Assembly: GCA_033439265.1 (NCBI GenBank)
Contig: JAVTVX010000002.1
Span: forward strand, 14,833,174 to 14,897,173
Direction of reading: 5' to 3'
Source of the DNA: Dillenia suffruticosa
Taxonomy: Eukaryota > Streptophyta > Magnoliopsida > Dilleniales > Dilleniaceae
Length of the DNA: 64,000 bases
Of the stretch, positions 13,329 through 25,799 are shown one piece after another. The notes beneath the pieces are model-generated. The model worked only from the letters and a program-made list of their open reading frames with translations, ran no database searches and was not told where the DNA came from. A program made the position numbers and the translations under genes. Positions within the stretch are counted from its first letter, which is position 1, and every line of letters begins with the position of its first letter.

Positions 13329-16300
13329 GGTAAGTTTGATTTCCGCCGAACACCTAATTTTTATGGTGATGGTGATGATAAATTGTGTGAATTATTCTAG
13401 TTAATTAATAAAGTAGCATTTTTTTTTATTGTATGTACATTGGTTACTTGAGGTATCTGATAGAGGCTTGGTGCTTGCAATCAAAGCTGGTAAACCTTCA
13501 TAGAATTTTATAAATTTACTCTACTAGTTAATCAGATGTTGGACATGGGAGGAAATTTGAGAGACTTGGGTTTATTTCTTCTTTAATCATATGCTTAGAA
13601 AGGGCTTTTTTTTGGGATCTAATTGTTCATTAAGCTGAAGCGGTAGTGGGCCTTTTCAGATCAGAGTGGATAATTCTTAGATCAGAGTGGATAATTCAGG
13701 TCGAAGGGCTAAATGAATTTATTGATCTTCTTCAGGTTGGAGATTACTTGTTTTTCCTGCTTCAGATTAAGTGAAAAAAACTAGTATGGCGCTGAAGGGA
13801 CTGACATTTTCATACATAAATACCATTCATATTCATCTTTATATGGATGGGACTTGGGAGTAATGTGCCCCAAAGAGAATCCCTATGTAAACCTGTCTGA
13901 GTTTGGCTAATATAATGCCCTATTAAGTTCACTCCTCGTCTTTATGGATATCTGCATGTTACCGAAAAATGTGTAGTGTCATTCTGTTCGCTTCCACCCT
14001 TCTCCCCTTAAGTAAATCAGCAACTGAGAAGAAGGGTCAATCGCATACATAATTTACTATGAAAGGAGAGCCATGCGCATAAGCTGCAATGGTATGACAA
14101 AAAATGCAGCTTATAAATAGATAGAAACATTCTAGGGTAATTGTTGCATAAAGATGCCTTGTTATGAGGCTGGTTGATAATGAAATTTTGTGAAGGTGGA
14201 TGAGAATGCTGAATTCCTTAACTGAATACATAATTTTGAGAAGATATTTATTCTTACAATGAACTTCTATAGAGCTGTATACCCTCGGGCCACTTATCTT
14301 CAGGCAATATGTTCTCCTCCAATAGAAGTTATTAAAGTTTTATGTTGTTTCTTAGTAGCATCATTGATGAGAGTGGCATATTAACAAGCACTTGTTAATT
14401 GTATGGTACTTAAATATCGGTATTGTACAAAATAATAGTGCTGCTAAACACTGCGTTACAGAAGTTACAGCAGAACTTGTCTCTGGTCAATAAGAATTTT
14501 TGCGTGTTGTTGATTAGTTATATCCCCTGCCTTAACTTCTACAATATCCTAGACACTCAGGATGATAACCTTGCAGCCAAAGAAAGATTCAATGGTTTTT
14601 TCAGGGAATAATGATACAATACCGAAGCATATATGTAGAGCAGCTTAGCATGATCTACCATCTTTGGCACACCTCGCATCATCAGTGTTTCTCGTACTAG
14701 GACAGTTGTGAATGCCAGATGCATGTTCATTCATGGCAAACACACATTTTAAGGTAGTTTTATTTCATTGGGAATAGCCAGAAGCACTGCCTTTCCAATG
14801 TGTACACCTGTGCTTCTATGATTCTGCAGGCAGGACTTGCGAGGCTGATTACAAATTTTATGAACTATTTGACTCCTCTGTCCATGGTTTTTCTGGCTGC
14901 ACATTATACATGTAGGCTTCACCATTCATATTAACAACTACATCAAGGAGAATGCTTCTATGCCGAAATTTTAACCTATAATTAAAAGTTATTGATATGC
15001 ATATAACTTGCTGAGCTTTCATATTTGCAGGCTTACTGTATCATGTCCCATGCAACATTGGCAGAGGAATGGCAGATGGAGGAATTTGCAGTTTGTAGAA
15101 ACATGATGCTCCTCTGTACTCTTAGAAGATTTTGTAGGTTCTATAAAACGATGTTGATTGTTTGCAAAAATGTACACTTTGTTTTGATACTGTCACCCAT
15201 GGCTTTGAAATGTACTTGCATTACAACCGGAGACTGTCAATGGTCATTCATGGATGACTTGGGAGTGGTGGTTGATATTGATCTTACATGTCTAATAGTC
15301 TCTCTTTCCAGACATGCACATCATTAATCTTCCTATTTGCGTCCATTATCTCTGTTCACCATTTCCTTTGAGCAACTTTGACCTCACGGTGGAATGACAC
15401 TGGCACATGGGAGGGAAGTTCAGATAGTTTTAGATGAATCATACTTTTGAAGTAGCCACAAAGTCTATTGTCCAGGCGATGGTAAAATGGAGCCCCACAG
15501 TGCCTAGTTCAGGAAAAGTTTGGGGGGAGGGGGTTGTGGAAAACTAAGGCCATAAATTTGAATACGGTTTCAACTGAGTTACTCGGCAAACGTTTGTTCG
15601 ATTTAAGTTCTAATAATGTCACAAAAGCTGAGTTGAAATCTTTTACTGATCAAACGTTTGCGTATTAAACTATTTCAGTCGGGCTTGATCTTTTCGGTAT
15701 ATGTAATCTAAATTACTTGAAATGGACTCAAAATCTCCGGGGGTCGAGAGGGGTGTAATTTCCTACCATTACTGGATCTAAATTAGGTTCATTTGTCAAA
15801 TTAAGTTGGGTTCTACCATGTTGACACGTATAAGATTGTTTTAACCAAAATTTTAAATTTTAAATTTGAAAATAAAAAAATAGACACTTTCTAAATTTGA
15901 TTTCATAATTTTCAAATCAAATTAATCGATACTAATTGATCGGTCAAAAAAAAAATCAAGTTGGGTTCTTTATAACCATAGGTGCATATCCAGCCCAAGC
16001 AAGAGCTTAATGGGCCCCACAAGGTTGGCCCAACCTACTCAATACCTACAGTCATTTTTTTTCATTATTTGATCGTCAAAATTTAATTTGACTAATTCGA
16101 TTCAAATAATTATTAGATTTATTTAAGAATCGATTTTTTTAAAGATTATTTTTTTATTTCTAAGACTTAAATTTGAAAGTTCAATTAAAAAAATTTAGTG
16201 TGCTGTACTATAGCTATACATCGTTGGTATCAATGCAGAGAGTCAAATGACACATAAATTCATGTGGAAAAGACACGAGATCTACAATTTTAAGGTTAAA

Positions 16301-19300
16301 TTAATTAAATTTAAATAAAATTTTTAATATAAAAATAAAATATATTAAAAATTTTACAGCAAATAAATAAAAAACAAGAAGGGTATAATGTACCATTCAT
16401 TGAATAATACCTTCCGCTTTGCTTCAAAATAATTTTATAAATAAATGAACAAATAACATTAAACAAAGAAAACAAACACTAGAAAGAGAAGAATGAAAAT
16501 CCTTAAATTGAAAGAAAAATTATTCTATCATATTAAAATGTTAATACTTAGAGCAAGAGTAATAATATTTGGCTTAAAAAAGAAATTTCTCAAATCATAA
16601 GACACCATTCCCTCTCTAACCCAATAATTGGAGAGAGAGAGAGAGAGATAGGGAGCGCCCTTTCTGTAAATGCACATAAGAATTGGAGGAAGCAGTATTT
16701 CAACCTATAGACACATGTACAAAAGGAGAAGTCTGTTGATGGTACTAGTTTGATTCCCTCCACCCATCCTCTCCCCTTTCTTTGTTCTCCAATTTAAGAA
16801 CGGGTGACAATTTTTAAGTAGGTGGATAATTGATCACTCAAAATCTCTGCAACACCTTTCTTTTTCATTCACCTGCAATTCCTTTAAACATTTTAAGAGC
16901 TCAATTCTTTCAACGTGCTAAGCACACAAATCATTGACTATATGATAGTGACTAAAAATCAATTTATACAAAAGTTCTTGAAACAACCATAGCTTGCAGC
17001 TGCAGCAGTACCAAGACTACATCTGATCCTACAACCATAAACTACTCTTTTCTTCCTTCACAATGAACTCTTCATCCTATAAATCTTGACAACATTTGAC
17101 CATCCCAAACTTCCAACAAGCTTGACCCACCAAACAACCTTCTTTGGCAACCACCCACTCTTTTTGCATACCAGATTTATAGAGGCCAAATTTCTAAGGA
17201 AGTTGTTATAGCAAATTTTAATTTTTAGCAAACAACCAAAATTCCATAAGACACATGGAGATATGTTGTGTGGTACTAGATTAAAGATATGTCTATAAAA
17301 GAAGCAATTATGAGGTCCTCGTATTCAGTCCCTATGAAATACATTCCCATTTTAGAGATGACAATAGGATTCTTGCAGCTACAAGATCAGTGTAACAACA
17401 TTACGAGGCTCACAAAAGCAAAATGGATTCATAGGTGGAAGTAGTCAGACTACTACACTTTGCAGACTACATACAAACTCCGTCCCCATTTTCATCACCT
17501 TGCACCTATAGAAATGTGTTCCTAAAAAGTGTTTCCGACTCCAATCACACTCAACCTAAATAAATGATTCAAACATGTGAGATCAGTAAAAGTACAAGGT
17601 ACATGAAGAAAACATGCAAGGTAATCAGAAGAACTTTCATTGTAGACACAAAAAGGAAACGTAGTACATAACTACAGAACACATAAAGTACAAGAATTTT
17701 ACCTGCCAGCCATTCTTCCTCCCTCTATAGTCTAGACACCCTAAAGCTTGCTCTTCACCACTCTACCAGCAAAAGAAACAAAACACAAAGCTAAATCAAA
17801 ACAAATTCTCTCACATTGTCATGGAAAAGGCTTATTTTAAAGACGATAAAAGTACAAAAGATGCATAAGAACATACACAAAGTGAGAGTTTAACTATAAT
17901 TATTAAAAAAAAAAATTATATTGGAGAACTTAATTGTTGCCTCAAAAGCTAGCTGTAAAGGAGGAATATTCTCAAGGTTTATATATTGCATCAAGCCTAG
18001 CAAATTCTTGCATGTTGTAGTACCTCCAAATAATGTTTAAAGATAAAATTAAACAAGATAAAAAGAATATATACGTAATGATGTTTAACGAAGAATTGAA
18101 AAAAAAAAGTGGATGTACTTCAGTGATCTAACAACAGTGGAAACTTAATATCTTGAGTCATTAAAGCAAGATATTTAATCTTTCAGATGCAACATAATAT
18201 TAGTTGTCTAAATCCGGATCTTACATACAAAGGAGGCTAGTTAGTGGCTTGACAATTTGGGCAATGGTTTGCTGCACTTGGCAAGGAAAGGAGTGGAACT
18301 GATAAGTGTTTAAGTAGTTACCTCCTAACTAGCTAAGCCAAATTATAATCGTAAATGGATCTTATTAATTTCATCAAGCTCAACTTGTTTGGACAATTGA
18401 ATCAGCCAGTACAATCCTATATCGAAACCTGTGTGGATAAGTTTGACCTCACGATTTACTCAGCCTTTTTTAACTACCAGAGCCAGTATAAGCAGAGCTT
18501 CTGATTACAAGATTTACACAGGCAAGTACTTGAAGGCTCATGGTGATTTACACTGGCAAGCAACTTTAGCATGCAGACACATGGGCTCAGTGTACGACAG
18601 TTGTTTGACTAAACAAATTATTTGGAAAAGTTGGACGGTGTGACGTCGCCAAAGCAAAGATCCACCTAAGCTCAAAAAGGAAACCATTGACATCAACCTC
18701 AAGACCATCAAATGCTCATAATATACAATCATGCATGCAGTGCAAGGGCTGAACTAAAAATTTAGACCACGAAAGGAAAAGTACAACATGCAGCAGGCAC
18801 GGGGCGTAAGGGGGCTAAGATTATAATTTTTAGGAAACAAACGATATTTTAAAAGATTTTAACAGTATTTTAAAAGAACTGTTGTTACATTTCTCAGACT
18901 TTTAGTGGCATTTCAAGATACATACTCTTTCTTCCAAAAAATCAGGGCGCAAATCCCCATCCCCTCAATTGCCCATGTGCATAAGCATGTCTTTGTTAAC
19001 CAGTTTATGGTATTGTTTTCTAAGATTTGATTTCAGGAGGAACTCAGAGAGGAGATATGGGATGATGTAACCAAATGTTATACAAACAAACAACTTGCTG
19101 TAAAAACTGAAAAAAAAAATAAAGAAAGAAAATATGTTTCATCACCTTTTTGAAGTAATATTGCAAACAAAACTCAAATAAGCATTCTGCTTCACCTGCC
19201 AAATGTTCCACCGTATCTGATGTACACCAGTTAAAATATCAGTTAAATCTTCACCCAAAACCATTTTATTTGCCTAAATATAAAACCAAATTTATAAATG

Positions 19301-19690
19301 TTCCATGAAAATAAACCTGATGGACATGAGGGATCACAAGAGAACTGAGTCCCAAAATGTGATTACACTATAAGCTATAACTTTATAACTGATGACAATC
19401 CACCATTAGCACAACAAAAACAGTTATCTAACACAAATTAAAGGGAAGAGTCAGAATATATGCATGTTACTTGACAAAACAACAAAATGAAAAAACAGCA
19501 CATATTGCTTGGTCCAAGCGAAAGATATTACCCACCTCTCTCCAAAAAAAAAGAAAAAAAAAAAAAAAAGAAAAGCTTTGCATGAGAACATACAAATCAT
19601 TTTATCATCTATAAAGAATGAAACAGTATATCACATAATTTAATTAACGAGTCTATGCAATAAGGAATTTTATATTAGAAAATCTTACTC
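13329..19690. other. Long gene-less region
   Basis: I find no protein-coding gene I can support. The first 1-2 kb may be 3' flank of the isomerase gene. Two TGGGCC/GCCCA site II-like motifs cluster at about 15990-16035, followed by a copy of an AT-rich dispersed repeat at 16057-16200. On the minus strand, 17702-17762 is open in one frame and bounded by AG and GTAAAA. It could be an exon of an unrecognised transcript, but nothing else supports it. GA tracts occur near 16631. Confidence 0.4.
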
Positions 19691-20382
19691 TTTGAAATTA
19701 AAGTATTGAAGCCAGGTCATCCTCGTCCTTCTCAGGCTTGTTCAGTGGGCACTGGTGATAAGAGTCAATGAGACAGAGAGGTATTGATTGATGCAATGGC
19801 CGGAGAGATAGAGATATAAAAGACTATCGGAAGAACTGAAATTGTAGAGACGACCTGCTGGCAAGAAAACCAAAATTGCTATCTGGATTGTGTTGTGTGA
19901 ATCATGGCAGGGTTTGGATTGCCTTCTTAAACAACGGCATTTTGAGGATCTCACCTCTAGTGATCTCTTGTCTTCTATCTTCTTTATCTCAAGTATTCAC
20001 CTCCCCATCACTAGATATTCCACCTATTAACTTTTTATGCAGACTCTATCCCGAAAAAAGAAAAAAGTAACGAAAAAAAGAAAGAAAATCATAAGCAATC
20101 AGAAAAGGGATAAAACCAAAAATTGAATAAATAAACAGAAAAGATGAAACAGGAATAAATAACCACAAACTTGATGGACTTCATAGCATAAAATGAGCAA
20201 GAAATCTTGTTTGGGTTCCGAATCAGGGAAGACTGTTTGTAATCATTTAAGAGAAATTTTGGTAATAATTGAAAACAAAACAAAGTACCATATCAGAACA
20301 AAGCTATTTATCATTATGAGAAAAATGATTATATATATCAGATGAAACACAATACTATCTACTTAAACCTAACGCTTGTTAT

Positions 20383-20770
20383 ATATTTTCAATCTGTGTA
20401 ACCAAAAACAAGCACCAGTTAACAAAAATTCCAAGAAAACCCCCAAATCATGCTTCAAAATCAAACCCTAAAATCAGTACAATCAAACTCCATAATCAAG
20501 AATCCATGAGTAATATACCTTCAATTTCTGGAACCAAAATCATGACCTAGTTAACAGGAATACCAAGAAGTCTCCCAAAGCCTGAGCCGAAATTAAACCC
20601 TAAAATAAAGAATTCATGACGTAGCTTCCATAGGTAATAGACCTTAAATTTTTGTAACAAAAAAATGACCCATTTAACAGAAAATCCAAAGAAAGCTCCC
20701 AAATCTTGAATTGAAATTAAAGCTTAAAGTCATTGTAAACTGATTGTAAAATCAAGAATCCATAACATAT
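20383..20770. repeat. Three degenerate tandem copies of a ~125-bp unit
   Basis: Three consecutive blocks (about 20383-20520, 20521-20643 and 20644-20770) share the same order of phrases. Each has an ACC/ACA-rich start, then TTAACAnnAATnCCAA, AGnCnCCCAAA, GAAATTAAAcCCTAAA and a final CAAGAATnCATga-type segment. Similarity is partial, so the array is old. On the minus strand each unit contains a short ATGGATTCTTGA-like mini-frame. Function is unknown. Confidence 0.6.
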
Positions 20771-21048
20771 TAGGCGATTTTGAGGATGAATCGACTATTG
20801 AAGACGAAGTTTCCCAATTTTTTTGAAACCCTAAATTTCTAATAATTGAAATTAAACAGCGAAAATCAAAACTGAAAATCAAACACAATATAAAGAACTA
20901 ATGAGTAATAATGGAAACTTACGGCAAAAACCTTCAAGAATATTCACCAGCGAAACCAGAAGAAATTATGAAAAACTAATCTCTCTCTCTCCCAAATCTT
21001 GAACTGTTTGGAAATTGAAACCCTAAATCAAGAACCCAAGAATCGACG

Positions 21049-21073
21049 CTCTCTCTCTCTCTCTCTCTCTCTC
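21049..21073. repeat. (CT)n microsatellite
   Basis: About 12 CT units next to an A run (21090-21111). On the minus strand it lies just upstream of a GTAAGT donor-like site at 20919-20924, a layout resembling a 5' leader. No coding exon could be tied to it. Confidence 0.9.
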
Positions 21074-21199
21074 AAAACTCCCCAGAAAAGAGAGAAAAAA
21101 AAAAAAAAAAAAAGCAGAAACGCGGTTCTTGCGTGTGGTGCCGTGAATGGAATGCCGTGAATGGAATGCTTCAAATGCTTCACATTTGAAAGTATGCTT

Positions 21200-21262
21200 A
21201 GTGACACTCTCCGTCCTTGGACCCTCTGGAATGTCTCCCTTGTTCCTCCTAATCCGGGGATG
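21200..21262 (-). other. Small copy of the 3' coding end of the PQT3-like gene
   Basis: Read on the minus strand, this stretch matches the end of the E3 ligase gene at about 28318-28370. Both contain GATT-GGGAGGA-like sequence, then AAGGGAGACATTCC, then GAGGGTCCAAGGAC and GGAGAG. The local peptide reads KGDIPEGPRTES, against KGDIPAEGPRTERE in the same frame at 28.3 kb. Homology is lost beyond about 60 bp on either side. It is a stray fragment 7 kb from its source, downstream of the protease pseudogene. Confidence 0.6.
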
Positions 21263-21361
21263 TACATTCTGTGCCAAGTAAATCCTATACCTATAAATCA
21301 TCTCCTGTATGCATGCTTGCAAGTCAATAAACCTAACAAAATAACTGGATCTGCAATAGAG

Positions 21362-22470
21362 TCAGAGACCCCAGCGAAGCTTCTTGGAAAAGCACTCAAA
21401 GCCTTCACGTTCAAACCAATCTTCTTTTATCTGTCAATGAAATGAGCATAAATATAACTAACAAATTACTAAAGTTCCTGTGGCAACAACAAACATAAAT
21501 AAAAGGTTTATATGAGCATGTAAACTTACAAAGTATGGATAGCCGTCAGATATACTAAAATCCTTAGGAGCACTCTCCACAAATAACTTGATGAAGTAAA
21601 GAACAAAATTCCCACATTCATTAGCATTACTCTATTGGGGCACCTGAAAATATCTCATGAATGCTTCTAGGAATATTTAAGATATATAACTAGCATGGAA
21701 AATTCTTATTACACTGGGTAACAGGAGAGGTAAGCGAGATATCAACTTTTTCTGCTCTGGCCTCTCCTCTGTTTTGTAAATATCCAGCACAAACCTGAAC
21801 AGAGAAGTAAAATAAAAAGAAATAAATCAATGCACCAAACATGTGAAACATTTTTGAAATAGAAAAGCTAATCAAATGGTTAGCATACTTTCGGATTTTA
21901 GGTTCAAGCCGCTTTGGATCTGCCATTCTCGGTGAATCTAGCAACAACATACATGGCGTTCTGGACTTTGACTCTATACTCTCACTTAAGTGACAAAATA
22001 TCAAAAGACTCCAGTGGCTCCTGATAAACATTGTCCAATTAGAATGATAAGTGCAATAGAATGACAAGTGCATGTCGGAATATGAGAAAAAAAGACTTAC
22101 CAACAAACGATAGGAACCAATACGTACTTCTTTGAGAAAATGTTCTTCTGCTTAATCCATTTCAACACCATTTGTTTGGAAGATTCTTTCAAATACAAAG
22201 AAAACCACAAACTATCAAGATATGCAAAGGAAGCCCTCTCATCTTCGGGAATGCACCTCCATATATTCCTGGACAACAAACAGATCATTCAGAAAGCTCG
22301 ATGGAGATTTCTCTTTAAGCAGTGGATTATGGATGCAAGAGCCTACTCCAAGTAGCGTTCAAAAACTGCAGGATGTTTGCGCTGAGGTGTGTCCAATTTT
22401 TTAGGCAGTACAAAAATCTCTTTCCTCGGGTTAGGTCTCCTATCAGAACGTTTGCACTGAGGGATGGAAC
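21362..22470 (-). pseudogene. Ulp1/SENP-type (C48) SUMO protease, C-terminal exons, nonsense codon
   Basis: This family cleaves SUMO precursors and SUMO conjugates. Six minus-strand exons are visible: 22347-22470, 22101-22268, 21889-22020, 21713-21794, 21530-21643 and 21362-21430 (stop TGA 21362-21364). All have GT-AG borders in compatible phase. The catalytic His lies in VCWSHWSLLIFCHL, the Asp in PCMLLLDSPRMADP and the Cys in NECGNFVLYFIKLF. The codon six residues before that Cys, where the catalytic Gln belongs after VPQ, is TAG (21632-21634). Translation would stop there and lose the Cys-bearing part. Using the next AG (end of CCCCAATAG) as acceptor would restore the frame but delete VPQ and the Gln. 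The 5' exons are unresolved; ATG at 23998-24000 (MAKTRHL) is a candidate start with matching phase to a possible exon near 22970. It is either a pseudogene or a nonsense allele. Confidence 0.8.
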
Positions 22471-24189
22471 CTAGGAAAGCAGAGAGACTTCAATAAAGGT
22501 CATACCAAATAAACTGCAGTATTGTCCATAATGAATTGAGCATGCAAGCTTAGCAATTACAAGGGAATAGTCCACATGAAAGAAGGCCACATTAGTCTCG
22601 AGTAAGGTAATGAAAACTGAACAAACACTAAAAGAAGGTTTGATCATCCACCCAAGCATAGATATATCTGGTGCAAATTATAGTAAGATATTGGATAGTT
22701 AAAAAGAATGCAAAATACTTCTCAAAATATAAAGCCCCTAAAGCGTTTGATAAGAAATCATTGTAACAGCTGAAAAGTCATAGGTTCTAGTATCTTCTGT
22801 CCCTCTACCACCACAAAATCTTTATTCTCAAATTTGACAAACAAACAAACCAATGCATACTTATCACCATTTTTTTTTTCCTTTCATTTTAAAAGGTTTT
22901 TCATTCTGATTGATGCCATCCCTTGCCTCAGATTCCAAATGCAAGTACCAACCGCTGGTGCTGTTTATGTGATAACATGACCACCCAAACTTTAAGATAA
23001 TATCAACATAGCATTGTAGAGCTATAAACAACGTAACTACAATGTCCATTCATTTTTCATCAGAATACAATCCGCTCTAATTCACAGTACCAATACAGGG
23101 TTTTAGAACAGCCATACTCATCTCCTCCATACAGCGGATGGTGTTATGGATGGGTTTTAGAATGTCCATACCAGGTCGTCTCCCTCCCTCTTAACTTCTC
23201 CATGTACCCACGTCCTTGTGCTTACTTGTTGTGCCCCATGTCCATATCACACTTCATAAAGAGCAATTTTTTCAAATAATGTCATTTGGCACAACAAAGA
23301 AGTTGCGTGATTTGACAATCTTCCAACTTGGCACATTTTTAATGTGATATTTCAAATAATTCTCGTCAGCTTTTCAAAAAACAATACAATGGGGTCACAT
23401 CAGCAAGCTGTCATTTTGGGCATCTTGTTTGTTGGGGGTCAAGTAGTAGCACTCTTTCTTTTACTTATACATTCAAACCCTTGAAAACTAGAAGGGTCCA
23501 TATTTGTGCATAGCACATTATATTCACCAACTTTTAAAAAGGGAATTCAAGTATAAATGGTTATACTTGAAATGATCCTAAGGGCCTGTTTGGACATGAA
23601 TCACGTACCAAAATAATCAAATCAAAGCACATATACCATTGCATGTTAGAAGCGATCTCAAAGACAATATACTAAACCATCAACACTCTTAATTAGCTAG
23701 CACTTGAAGAAACCAGCGGTACAACTAAATAAAAAAGGGGGTGCATTTTACTATCACTAACCTAAACCCTGGTTGCAAGTGAAACACAAACACAAGCTGA
23801 TTTAGTCCAATATAAACAATAAATAATATCAGCCAAAAAATACCATAAACAGAACATCAAGGGCGTCAAATATTCAAAAAGTTAACACCTTTTTGTGTGG
23901 GTGTCAGAGAGAGGGAGAGAGAGAGAGAGAGTAACAGCTATATAAGAGAGGAGATCAGAACAAGAACTTTGTTCTACTCGAGATGCCTCGTCTTCGCCAT
24001 TTTACCACACACCCTGTACAACTTCTGTAATTTATAATTTGAAATTTCCAACGAGTACAGGGCAAATAAGATACCAACGAAGAATTTTTTCATAAAAAAA
24101 ATGCGTTCTCCAAAGCATGCAATAAATATTTAAAATAAAACCTTAAAATATAAAACCTTAAAATATTTAAAGCATGAAAAATAATAAAA
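22471..24189. other. Presumed 5' part or intron of the SUMO protease locus
   Basis: No exon is firmly supported. A minus-strand frame with LHLESEARDGINQNEKPFK ending before about 22867 might be an upstream exon of the protease, but its donor phase does not fit the next known exon. A GA tract sits at 23909-23932. A short minus-strand start codon context (ATGGCGAAGACGAGG) ends at 24000. Confidence 0.35.
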
Positions 24190-25790
24190 TTATAGGAGCC
24201 GATGACATTTCTATAGAAGTGTAAAAATATTTGAGTGAATTTAGTATAAAAGTGTTAACGGATATTTTCAATAAAATTTGATAGTTACAAATATAAAGAA
24301 AGAGTATAATTGTACCGCTATATAAGAATAAAAGAATCATACATAATTACTCATATTATAGAGAAATTAAACTTATGAGTCATACCATAAAATTATGAGA
24401 GAGTAATAGAGTAAAAATTGAGATTGGAGATAAATGTATCTCAAAATCAATTTAGATATATGTTAGGAAAATCCACCACGGAAGCAATCTACCTGTTAAG
24501 ACAATTGATGGAGACATATCGAGCATAGAATAGAGATCTACATATGGTATTCATTGATATAGAAAAAGTATATGATAGTTCTTATAGACTTATTGTGGTG
24601 GACGTTGATGAAAAAAGGGATATCTATGAGATATATCAATCTAATTAAAAATATGTATGAAAGAACTGTAACCGGCGTAACAACTTGCGGGGGTTTGAGT
24701 GATAGTTTTCCATTAACATCGGACTTCACCAGACTTCACCAGACTTCACCAAGTTTCTGCATTAAGTCCCCTCCTCTTTACAATAGTAATAGACGAGATA
24801 CCAAAAAATATTCAAAATAAAATACTGTGGTATATACTTTTCGTCGATAATATAGTGATAGTTAATAAAACTAAGAAAATTGTTAGTGTTAAACTAGAGT
24901 TATGGAAATTTACACTGGAATCAAGAGGGTTTAAATTAAGTAGATCGAAAAACGAATATATAAGATATAGATTTAGTGAAAATTATCGGAATGATGAAAA
25001 AATGATTATGTTAGATGGACAAAATATACCAAAAAGTGAACGATTTAGATATTTAGATTTTATCATTCAAAACGATGACAATATAAATAGATATGTGAAT
25101 CATCGGATTCAGGCGGGTTGGATAAAATGGAGAAAAACATCTAGAGTTCTTTGCGATCGCACGATACCATTGTATTTGAAGGGAAAGTTTTATAGAACCG
25201 TAGTTAGGTCCACACTATTGTATATTACTGAGTGTTGGATTATTAAACAACAATAAAAATAAAAGATAACTGTAACAGAAATGAAAATATTTAGGTAGAT
25301 ATGTGGAACAAGTAGAAGAGATAGAATTAGAAATAAAAAAATTCGTAATAAGTTAAAAATTAGTTCAATTATGGATAAAATGCGAATGTGTCGTTTGAGT
25401 TAGTTCGGACATGTGCAAAGAAAATTCAAAGATACACTGGTTATGAGAACTGAAAACTTAAATATAGAAAATTTAGTAAAACGTAGAGATAGATCACTGA
25501 AAACGTGAATGCAAATTATTCGTAAAAATATGAAAATTAAAATTTTAGAAAAAGAAATGATCTTGAATAAGAATGGATAGTGTAGAAAAATTTGTACAAA
25601 TTAAATCAATATATTTTAAATATTTATCCATTGATTTATTTACTTACTTTTTATTTTATTTTATTTGTATATATATATATATATATTTTTTTTTAATTTC
25701 ATTTTTCTTTTCTCTATCTTTTTCAAATTTGTTTCTCAAATGATAAATTTCAAATATTAGAATTAAAGTCCAGTTTGTCATTGTCTAAAA
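24190..25790 (+). mobile_element. Non-LTR retrotransposon (LINE) reverse transcriptase remnant
   Basis: Plus-strand fragments of a LINE reverse transcriptase occur in order, broken by stops and frameshifts. First comes a degraded finger region (near 24200), then KSTTEAIYLLRQLMETYR (about 24468). The palm motif is LHMVFIDIEKVYDSS (24540), followed by LMKKGISMRYINLIKNMYER, FVDNIVIVNKT (about 24840) and a long open C-terminal part, 24855-25256. The catalytic YxDD position reads VDN, so the enzyme is dead. The phrase ACTTCACCAG is triplicated at about 24722-24750, shifting the frame. The 3' tail ends near 25790 with AAAGTCCAGTTTGTCATTGTC, also seen in the LINE tail at 44.2 kb. The wording resembles RTE-like plant LINEs, but clade assignment is inference. 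Confidence 0.85.
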
Positions 25791-25799
25791 CCTTAAGAT

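Noticed and set aside
15025-15327. 100-aa plus-strand open frame after the isomerase gene
   Set aside because: Composition and lack of any recognisable motif or splice context suggest a chance frame in the 3' flank.
17702-17762. Minus-strand exon, including an alternative frame ending VVKSKL (peroxisome-signal-like)
   Set aside because: It is only 60 nt with no partner exons or homology. The SKL ending is likely chance.
22864-23049. Upstream exon of the SUMO protease with LHLESEARDGINQNEKPF
   Set aside because: The donor phase does not match the next certain exon and the homology is not recognised. It is kept only as a possibility in the notes.
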